From Burkholderiaceae bacterium (GTDB lineage Bacteria; Pseudomonadota; Gammaproteobacteria; Burkholderiales; Burkholderiaceae_C), in contig JALOSD010000006.1 of assembly GCA_025458585.1 (NCBI GenBank), positions 1 to 22,100 on the forward strand: a stretch of 22,100 nt of DNA, given 5' to 3'. The notes under the pieces were generated by a model. The model was not told the origin of the DNA. It did no database searches and saw only the letters and a list, made by a program, of their open reading frames with translations. The position numbers were made by a program, and so were the translations under genes. Shown here piece by piece: positions 16,607 to 22,100 of the stretch (position 1 is the stretch's first letter; the number at the start of each line of letters is the position of its first letter).

Positions 16607-17212
16607 TCAGCCGTCGCGCTCCCACACGACGCCCTCTTCCGTGAGGATGGTGTCGAGCGGCACGTCGTGCGGCTCGGGCTCGAGCCACGGGATGTAGCCG
16701 TGTGCGTAGCCGACGCCCACGGTGTACGGGCGCGGCGACAGTGCGGCGAGCGTGCGATCGTAGAAGCCGCCGCCGTAGCCCAGGCGCACGCCGCGCGGCC
16801 CGAAGCCGACGCAGGGCACCAGCAGCAGCTGCGGCGCGAACTGGTCGGTGTCCTTCGGCTTCGGGATGCCGTAGGCGTCCTCCTCCATCGGGCAGCCGGG
16901 GTACCAGACGTGGAAGCGCAGCTGCTTGGTCTGGCGGTCGAGCACCGGCAGGCCGATCTGGCGGTGCCAGCCGCGCACGTCCTCGCCCTCGGTCCAGCGG
17001 TACAGCGCCGGCAGCGCGTCGAACTCGCCCTTGATCGGCCAGTAGGCGCCGATGGCGGTCTCGTCGCGGCCCACCAGCCACACGCGCAGCACCTCCTGCA
17101 GGTGCACCGAGCGCTCGTGGCGGTCGACGAGCGCCTGCCGCTCGGCCTGCAGCTGGCGGCGCAGCACGGCCTTGTCGCGCGACGGTTCGAGGGGCGGCAG
17201 CGGCAGCGTCAT
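16607..17212 (-). CDS. 5-formyltetrahydrofolate cyclo-ligase
   Basis: ATP-dependent cytoplasmic enzyme converting 5-formyl-THF to 5,10-methenyl-THF, returning an inhibitory folate form to the one-carbon pool. The product has 201 residues from the chosen start. The N-terminal helix carries the family's basic pattern (SRDKAVLRRQLQAERQAL). IGAYWPIKGEFD is near residue 54, and the signature GVRLGYGGGFYDR (141-153) is complete. Alternative in-frame ATGs at 17275 and 17305 would add a Pro/Arg-rich extension not expected in the family. No good ribosome site marks 17212, so the start is moderately sure. It is divergent from the lytic transglycosylase. Functionally it connects to metF 0.8 kb away, though on the other strand. 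Confidence 0.93.
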   Translation of the reverse strand: MTLPLPPLEPSRDKAVLRRQLQAERQALVDRHERSVHLQEVLRVWLVGRDETAIGAYWPIKGEFDALPALYRWTEGEDVRGWHRQIGLPVLDRQTKQLRFHVWYPGCPMEEDAYGIPKPKDTDQFAPQLLLVPCVGFGPRGVRLGYGGGFYDRTLAALSPRPYTVGVGYAHGYIPWLEPEPHDVPLDTILTEEGVVWERDG

Positions 17213-17359
17213 CGGCGGCAGTCGGGGTAGGGGGGCGGCGCGATTGTCGCCGCCGCGGCGCGCTTTTCGCGGCATGGGAACCGCCGCGTGCAGCCACGAT
17301 CGCATCGGGCGTGGTGCGACGATGTTGCGCTGCGCTACAGTCCTTCACCGAGCCGCGCC

Positions 17360-19402
17360 ATGCGTACGACGATGTCCTGCCGAACCGCCGCGCTCTGCGT
17401 GGGGTTGCTGTGCGTGGCCGCGGCGCCGGGTGCGTCGGCGCAGGCGAACCGGGCCACGGCGGCCGCGCCTGCCGCCACCGTATCCGTCGGGGCGGGCGAC
17501 CGCATCGTGCTCGACGCGCGCGAGGCGCTGCGCCGGCGCGACGCGAGGCAGCTCGCCGACGCCAAGCGCGCGATCGAGCCGCTGCGTCACCCGCTCGCGC
17601 CGTGGGTCGACTACTGGGAGCTGACGCAGCGCCTGCGCGAAGTCACGCCCGACGAGGTCGAGGCCTTCTACGCGCGGTGGAGCGGCACCTACGTCGAGGA
17701 CCGGCTGCGCAACGACTGGCTGCTCGAACTCGGCAAGCGCCGCCAGTGGGACGCGTTCCAGGCCGACGTCCCGCGCTTCCGGATGAACGACGACCGCGAG
17801 GTAACCTGCTACGCCGCGCTCGCCGACCACCTCGACGGCCGCGACGTCGGCGCGCGTGCGCGCGAGGCCTGGTTCGCGCAGCGCGACGCCGACGACGGCT
17901 GCCACCTGCTCGCGCGCACGCTGCTCGCCGCAGGCGTCTTCACGAGCGCCGACGTCGCCGCGAAGACGCGCCTCGCGGTCGAGCGCAACCAGCCGCGCGC
18001 CGCGCGGCAGGCGCTCGAACTCGCCGACGTGGCGTCGGTGCCTGCCGGCTGGTGGGACCAGCCCGAGCGCGCGCTCGACCGTGCGCCGGCCGGGCGACGG
18101 GCCGACCTGCTCGACGCGCTCGCGCTCGGCCGCCTCGCCGCCGCCGACCCGGACCGCGCGGCGCAGCGGCTCGACGACGGCCTCGCGGCGCGGCTGGGGC
18201 CCGACGCTTCGTTGTGGGCCTGGGGCCAGACCGCGCGCTGGAGCGCGCTGCGCCTGCAGCCGCAGGCCGTGGAGCGCTACGAGCGCCTGCCGGCGATGAT
18301 CGCGCGCGCGCCAGGTGCGCCGGCGCTGGCCGACGACGTCTGGGCGTGGCAGGTGCGCGCCGCGCTGCGCGCCGAGCCGACGCGCTGGGACCTCGTGCGC
18401 GCCGGCGTCGACGCGATGGGCGAGGCCACGCGCGCCGACCCGACTTGGGTCTACTGGGGCGCGCGCGCCGACCTCGCGCTCGCCCCGGCGGGCGACGCCG
18501 GCCGCGCGCCGCGCGAGCGCGCGCAGCAGGCGCTGGCGTCGATCGCCGGCCCGATGCACTTCTACGGCAAGCTCGCCGCCGAGGAGCTCGGCCGGCCGCA
18601 GGCGCTGCCGCCGCGCCCGCCGCAGCTCACGGCCGGCGAGCGCGAGGCGGCGCGCCGCAACGCCGGCCTGGCGCGCGCGCTGCACGCGATCGACCTCGGC
18701 CTGCGCAGCGAAGGCGTGCGCGAGTGGAACTTCACGCTGCGCGGCATGGACGACCGCCAGCTGCTCGCCGCGGCGCAGCTCGCCTGCGACCGCGAGGTGT
18801 GGGACCGCTGCATCGCCACCAGCGAGCGCACGCAGGGGCTGGTCGACGTCGCGCAGCGCTTCCCCACGCCGTTTCGCGACACCGTCGTCGGTCAGTCTCA
18901 GGGTGCTGGGATCGACCCGGCGCTCGTCTACGGCCTGATCCGACAGGAATCGCGCTTCGTGCTCGACGCGCGCTCGCACGTCGGCGCGTCGGGGCTGATG
19001 CAGCTGATGCCCGACACCGCACGCTGGACCGCGCGCAAGGTCGGCGTGCCGCTGCGCGCCGGACAGGTCACCGACCTCGAGACGAACCTGAAGCTCGGCG
19101 CGTCATACCTGCGGCTCGTGCTCGACGACTTCGGCGGCTCGCCGGCGCTCGCCACCGCGGCCTACAACGCCGGCCCCGGGCGTCCGCGGCGCTGGCGCGA
19201 AGGGCCGGTGCTCGAGCCGGCGGCGTGGGCCGAGGCGATCCCGTTCGGCGAGACGCGCGACTACGTCAAGAAGGTGTTGTCCAATGCGGTCGTGTACTCG
19301 GCGCTGCTCGCCGACGCGCCGCTCGCGCTGCGGCCACGCCTCGGCCCGCCGATCGGCCCGCGCGCCGACGGCGAGCCGGCCGCGAACCAAGAACTCCCCT
19401 GA
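17360..19402 (+). CDS. slt: Soluble lytic murein transglycosylase
   Basis: Periplasmic muramidase-like enzyme cleaving the MurNAc-GlcNAc bond with 1,6-anhydro product formation, used in cell-wall turnover. The product has 680 residues. The signal peptide has a hydrophobic core (AALCVGLLCVAAA) and cleavage near GASAQA (residue 28). Residues about 50-480 are Ala/Arg-rich helical sequence with TPR-like superhelix periodicity, as in Slt70. The catalytic SLT domain follows: LIRQESRF with catalytic Glu530, GASGLMQLMPDTA, then NLKLGASYLRLVLDDF and AYNAGPGRPRRW. The ATG at 17360 gives the signal peptide directly; an internal ATG at 17372 also would. No lipobox is present, so it is soluble rather than a lipoprotein. 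Confidence 0.94.
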   Translation: MRTTMSCRTAALCVGLLCVAAAPGASAQANRATAAAPAATVSVGAGDRIVLDAREALRRRDARQLADAKRAIEPLRHPLAPWVDYWELTQRLREVTPDEVEAFYARWSGTYVEDRLRNDWLLELGKRRQWDAFQADVPRFRMNDDREVTCYAALADHLDGRDVGARAREAWFAQRDADDGCHLLARTLLAAGVFTSADVAAKTRLAVERNQPRAARQALELADVASVPAGWWDQPERALDRAPAGRRADLLDALALGRLAAADPDRAAQRLDDGLAARLGPDASLWAWGQTARWSALRLQPQAVERYERLPAMIARAPGAPALADDVWAWQVRAALRAEPTRWDLVRAGVDAMGEATRADPTWVYWGARADLALAPAGDAGRAPRERAQQALASIAGPMHFYGKLAAEELGRPQALPPRPPQLTAGEREAARRNAGLARALHAIDLGLRSEGVREWNFTLRGMDDRQLLAAAQLACDREVWDRCIATSERTQGLVDVAQRFPTPFRDTVVGQSQGAGIDPALVYGLIRQESRFVLDARSHVGASGLMQLMPDTARWTARKVGVPLRAGQVTDLETNLKLGASYLRLVLDDFGGSPALATAAYNAGPGRPRRWREGPVLEPAAWAEAIPFGETRDYVKKVLSNAVVYSALLADAPLALRPRLGPPIGPRADGEPAANQELP

Positions 19403-19432
19403 ACCCGTTCCCCGAACCGGCCTTCTCGCGTG

Positions 19433-20395
19433 ATGAACAACGTCCTCGTCCTCGGCGGCACCGGCTTCGTCGGCCGCGCCACCTGCGCCGAACTCGTCGA
19501 GCGCCACGGCGGCGGCGGCACCACGATCGCGGTGCCGACGCGCCGCCTCGCGCACGGCCACACGGTCCGCTACCTGCCCACCGTCGAGCTCGTCGAGGCC
19601 GACGTCGTGCGCGACCCGGGCGCGCTGCCGCGGCTCGTGGCCGGGCGCGACGCCGTCGTCAACCTGATCGCGGTGCTGCACGGCGACGAGGCGCGCTTCC
19701 GTACGCTGCACGTCGAGCTGCCGCGACGCCTCGCCGAGGCCTGCCGCGCCGCCGGCGTGCGGCGCGTCGTGCACGTCAGCGCGCTCGGCGTCGGGCCGAA
19801 CGCGCCGTCGCTGTACCTGCGCTCGAAGACCGAGGGCGAGGCGGTGCTGACGGGCAGCGGGCTCGACGTGACGGTGCTGCGCCCGTCGGTGATCTTCGGC
19901 GCCGACGACCGTTTCCTCAACCTGTTCGCGAGCCTGCAGGCGGTGTTCCCGCTGATGCCGCTGGCCGGCGCCGACGCGCGCTTCCAGCCGGTGTGGGTGC
20001 AGGACGTCGCGCAGGCGATCGTGCACTGCCTCGAGCGCCGCGACACGATCGGTCGCGTCTACGAGTGTGTCGGCCCGCACGTCTACACGCTCGCCGACCT
20101 CGTGCGGCTCGCCGGTCGCCACGCCGGCCACGAGCGGCCGGTGCTGCCGCTGCCGGGTGCGCTCGCCTCGCTGCAGGCGCGGCTGATGGAGCTCGCGCCC
20201 GGCGAGCCGATGATGTCGCGCGACAACCTGCTGTCGATGCAGGTGCCCAACGTCGCCACCGGCGAGGTGCCGGGCCTCGAGGCGCTGGGCATCACGCCCG
20301 CCGCATTGGAGGCGGTGGCGCCGACCTACCTCGGCGGCGCCGCCGGGCGCGCGCGCCTCGGCCCGCTGCGCACCCGCGCGCACCGGGACAGTTGA
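19433..20395 (+). CDS. NAD(P)-binding protein, complex I NDUFA9-like atypical SDR
   Basis: Rossmann-fold protein of the atypical short-chain dehydrogenase group, close to bacterial proteins named complex I NDUFA9 subunit family, about 320 residues. The N-terminus holds the nucleotide-binding NNVLVLGGTGFVGRA (GGTGFVG at residues 8-14). DAVVNLIAVLHG (near 75), VVHVSALGVG with YLRSKTEGE (near 115-133), and TVLRPSVIFGADDRFLN (near 147) are typical of this subgroup, which often lacks an efficient YxxxK catalytic pair; here YLRSK keeps it. A GTG at 19430 directly precedes the chosen ATG, and neither has a clear ribosome site. It follows slt by 30 bp and may share its transcript. Function is unknown; quinone or redox-enzyme assembly roles have been proposed for relatives. 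Confidence 0.85.
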   Translation: MNNVLVLGGTGFVGRATCAELVERHGGGGTTIAVPTRRLAHGHTVRYLPTVELVEADVVRDPGALPRLVAGRDAVVNLIAVLHGDEARFRTLHVELPRRLAEACRAAGVRRVVHVSALGVGPNAPSLYLRSKTEGEAVLTGSGLDVTVLRPSVIFGADDRFLNLFASLQAVFPLMPLAGADARFQPVWVQDVAQAIVHCLERRDTIGRVYECVGPHVYTLADLVRLAGRHAGHERPVLPLPGALASLQARLMELAPGEPMMSRDNLLSMQVPNVATGEVPGLEALGITPAALEAVAPTYLGGAAGRARLGPLRTRAHRDS

Positions 20396-20398
20396 ACC

Positions 20399-20472
20399 AC
20401 CCCCGCAGCGCCTTCGGCGCTTCCCCCTCCAGGGGGCGCCGGCAGCGGACCGGCGTAGCCGGATCCGCGGCG
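20399..20472 (+). repeat. Dispersed multi-hairpin intergenic repeat, copy 2
   Basis: Second copy of the element at 13091-13164, 74 bp, starting 3 bp after the stop of the NDUFA9-like gene and in the same orientation. The three hairpins are kept: AGCGCC-TTC-GGCGCT (here with an extra A-T pair compared with copy 1), the C-run/G-run stem, and GCGGACCGGC-GTA-GCCGGATCCGC. Differences from copy 1 fall mainly in loops (TGC to TTC, CAA to GTA). The remaining 46 bp up to cca hold nothing else recognised. Confidence 0.8.
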
Positions 20473-20518
20473 GCCGCTTGATGGGGTCGCGGTGCGGCCC
20501 GACGCGCCCGAGGCCGCG

Positions 20519-21742
20519 ATGAAGCGCTACGTCGTTGGCGGTGCGGTGCGCGACCGCTTGCTCGGCGTGCCGGGCGGCGACGTCGACTGGGTCGTCGTCG
20601 GCTCGACGCCCGAGCAGATGCTCGCCGCGGGCTATCGCCCCGTCGGGCGCGACTTCCCGGTCTTCCTGCACCCGGCCACCGGCGAGGAGCACGCGCTCGC
20701 GCGCACCGAGCGCAAGGTCGGCCTCGGCTACCACGGCTTCACGTTCCACGCCGACCCGTCGGTGACGCTCGAGCAGGACCTTGCGCGGCGCGACCTGACG
20801 ATCAACGCGATGGCGATGGACCCCGCAAGCGGCGAGATCGTCGACCCCTTCGGCGGGCGCGCCGACCTCGCGGCGCGCGTGCTGCGCCACGTGTCGGACG
20901 CCTTCGCCGAGGACCCGGTGCGCATCCTGCGGCTCGCACGCTTGGCGGCGCGCTTCCACGATTTCGCCGTCGCGCCGGAAACGGTCGCACTGATGCGCCG
21001 CATGGTCGACGCTGGCGAAGTCGACGCGCTGGTGCCCGAGCGCGTGTGGCAGGAGCTCGCGCGCGGCCTGATGCAGGCGCGCCCGAGCCGCATGTTCGAC
21101 GTGCTGCGCGCGTGCGGCGCACTTCCCGTGCTGCTGCCCGAGGTCGAGCGGCTGTGGGGCGTGCCGCAGCCCGAGCTGCATCACCCCGAGATCGACACCG
21201 GCGTGCACGCGATGATGGTCCTCGACAAGGCGGCGCGGCTCGACGCGCCGCTGCCGGTGCGCTGGGCCTGCCTCGGCCACGACCTCGGCAAGGGCACGAC
21301 GCCGCCCGAGGCGTGGCCGCGCCACGTCGGCCACGAGGCGCGCAGCGTCGCGCTCGTCGAGGCGATCGACCGCCGGCTGAAGGTGCCGAACGACTGCCAC
21401 GAACTCGCCGTGCTTGCCGCGCGCGAGCACGGTCACGTGCACGCCAGCGGCGCGCTCGGCGCCGCGGCCGTGCTGCGGCTGCTCGAGCGCTGCGACGCGC
21501 TGCGCCGGCCGCAGCGCTTCGCGCAGCTGCTGCTCGCCTGCGAGTGCGACGCGCGCGGCCGCACCGGCTTCGAGCACGCGCCGTACCCGCCGCGCGAACG
21601 GCTCGCGCGCGCGCTCGACGTCGTGCGCGCCGTCGACACGGCGGCGGTCGCGGCCGCCGTTGGCGCGCCACCGGCGGGGCCCGCGCTCGGCGCCGCGATC
21701 CGCGCGGCACGCGAGCGCGCACTGGCCGAGGCGGGCTTTTAG
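20519..21742 (+). CDS. cca: CCA tRNA nucleotidyltransferase with HD domain
   Basis: Adds or repairs the 3'-terminal CCA of tRNAs without a nucleic acid template. The product has 407 residues, typical of the proteobacterial multifunctional form. The class II nucleotidyltransferase head has GGAVRD (7-12) and the metal-binding pair Asp21/Asp23 in GGDVDWVV. RRDLTINAMA (90-99) follows, and FAEDPVRILRLARLAARF (129-146) starts the neck. A C-terminal HD phosphohydrolase domain is shown by H222-type HHPEIDTGVH (221-230), GHDLGKG with His254-Asp255, and REHGHVH. The domain is linked in E. coli to phosphatase and phosphodiesterase activity. The ATG at 20519 is the family start; a GTG-led extension at 20492 is possible but unlike the family. 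It is probably transcribed alone, given the repeat before and terminator after. Confidence 0.97.
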   Translation: MKRYVVGGAVRDRLLGVPGGDVDWVVVGSTPEQMLAAGYRPVGRDFPVFLHPATGEEHALARTERKVGLGYHGFTFHADPSVTLEQDLARRDLTINAMAMDPASGEIVDPFGGRADLAARVLRHVSDAFAEDPVRILRLARLAARFHDFAVAPETVALMRRMVDAGEVDALVPERVWQELARGLMQARPSRMFDVLRACGALPVLLPEVERLWGVPQPELHHPEIDTGVHAMMVLDKAARLDAPLPVRWACLGHDLGKGTTPPEAWPRHVGHEARSVALVEAIDRRLKVPNDCHELAVLAAREHGHVHASGALGAAAVLRLLERCDALRRPQRFAQLLLACECDARGRTGFEHAPYPPRERLARALDVVRAVDTAAVAAAVGAPPAGPALGAAIRAARERALAEAGF

Positions 21743-21861
21743 AGCCGCTTCCCCGTCGGGATGTCTGACGCGGATCCAGCGAGATCCTGAAGCTTGTCTG
21801 ACAGTTGCATGCTTCCCGCCGTCGTTGCACATTCGCGGCCGGTGAAGGCTGGGGCGAAGAC

Positions 21862-21892
21862 GAGGGCTGGCGCGATTCGCCCAGCCCTCTTT
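21862..21892 (+). terminator. Rho-independent terminator between cca and the lipoprotein gene
   Basis: GAGGGCTGG (21862-21870) pairs perfectly with CCAGCCCTC (21881-21889); an inner GCG/CGC can extend the stem past one bulge, and TTT follows. It lies 119 bp after the cca stop and 68 bp before the next ATG. It could end cca transcripts or, if the next promoter is upstream, act as a leader attenuator. The stretch 21743-21861 holds direct and inverted repeats described under findings. Confidence 0.7.
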
Positions 21893-21959
21893 CCATGGGT
21901 CGGCCGGCCTTTGGCCAGTGGGCGGGTCGCGGGACTGCGCATGACCGGAGGAGTGACAA

Positions 21960-22100
21960 ATGAGATCGATGGTCCCCAAGTGGATCGCCGCTTTAGGTGT
22001 ACTGGCCATGATCGCGGGCTGCGACAAGCCGCAGCCGACAGCGGCGACGCCGCCTCAGCCGCAGGCGCAGATCGATGCCGCGGAGATCATCTACGTCGGC
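21960..22100 (+). CDS. Lipoprotein, 5' part only (runs off the window)
   Basis: The first 47 codons of a secreted lipoprotein are present. The leader is MRSMVPKWIAALGVLAMIAGC, with a lipobox (IAGC) that places lipidated Cys at residue 21. A Pro/Gln/Ala-rich linker (KPQPTAATPPQPQAQ) follows, then IDAAEIIYVG, which looks like the first beta strand of a folded domain. The linker and strand would suit a periplasmic substrate-binding protein of an ABC transporter, but too little is visible to name it. The ribosome site GGAGGAG is about six bases before the ATG. The leader uses TTA, GGT, GTA and ACA codons, rare in the rest of the window; signal peptides often do so. Asp at +2 after the Cys could, in E. 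coli terms, retain it in the inner membrane. Confidence 0.8.
   Translation, partial: MRSMVPKWIAALGVLAMIAGCDKPQPTAATPPQPQAQIDAAEIIYVG

Noticed and set aside
16607..17305. Longer 5-formyltetrahydrofolate cyclo-ligase starting at 17305 or 17275
   Set aside because: The added segment is Pro/Arg-rich and lies in the divergent promoter region; the family N-terminus fits the start at 17212.
19103..22027. Long minus-strand open frame (974 codons) opposite slt, the NDUFA9-like gene and cca
   Set aside because: Same GC shadow effect; it runs across intergenic repeats and terminators and has no recognisable domain.

Overview
The window is about 70% GC by eye and densely coded, with no tRNA, rRNA, CRISPR array or insertion sequence visible. 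Gene content and order (lpxL-type acyltransferases, dapF, DUF484, xerC; an S-adenosylhomocysteine (SAH) riboswitch before ahcY; tlyA next to metF) fit a Burkholderiales betaproteobacterium, perhaps of the Rubrivivax/Leptothrix/Ideonella kind. That placement is inference; no search was run. Nearly everything is core chromosomal housekeeping.

Left part (1-7912). glmS runs leftward. Divergent from it is a small Lrp/AsnC-family regulator that appears to lack about 32 internal residues; a perfect 19-bp inverted repeat lies between the two. Then comes a tight leftward run read from 7912 down to 2377: two lipid A acyltransferases, the second with a TTG start overlapping the stop of the first, dapF, a DUF484 gene, xerC and an RlmI-like 23S rRNA methyltransferase. 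It combines envelope lipid synthesis, lysine/peptidoglycan precursor supply, chromosome dimer resolution and ribosome modification.

Middle part (7913-15823). This is the methionine/SAM cycle region. metK has a consensus TATAAT box followed directly by a structured 150-nt leader that shares short conserved islands with the SAM-II riboswitch group. After it come a leftward HAD-IIB phosphatase gene and a rightward polyphosphate kinase 2 gene. ahcY is preceded by a well-formed SAH riboswitch, and is followed by panE-like, tlyA and metF. SAM synthesis, SAH disposal and methyl-THF supply therefore sit within 8 kb, with RNA control elements at two points.

Right part (15824-22100). Here are an OmpW-like outer membrane protein, a leftward 5-formyltetrahydrofolate cyclo-ligase, a soluble lytic transglycosylase, an NAD(P)-binding NDUFA9-like protein, the CCA-adding enzyme, and the first 47 codons of a lipoprotein cut by the window edge. 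A 74-bp multi-hairpin repeat occurs twice, at 13091 and 20399, each time two or three bases after a stop codon and in the same orientation. No intergenic gap exceeds 300 bases; the longest is 253 bases before ahcY. I see no wholly new multi-gene system. The strongest leads are the metK leader RNA, the dispersed repeat and the shortened Lrp-family protein.
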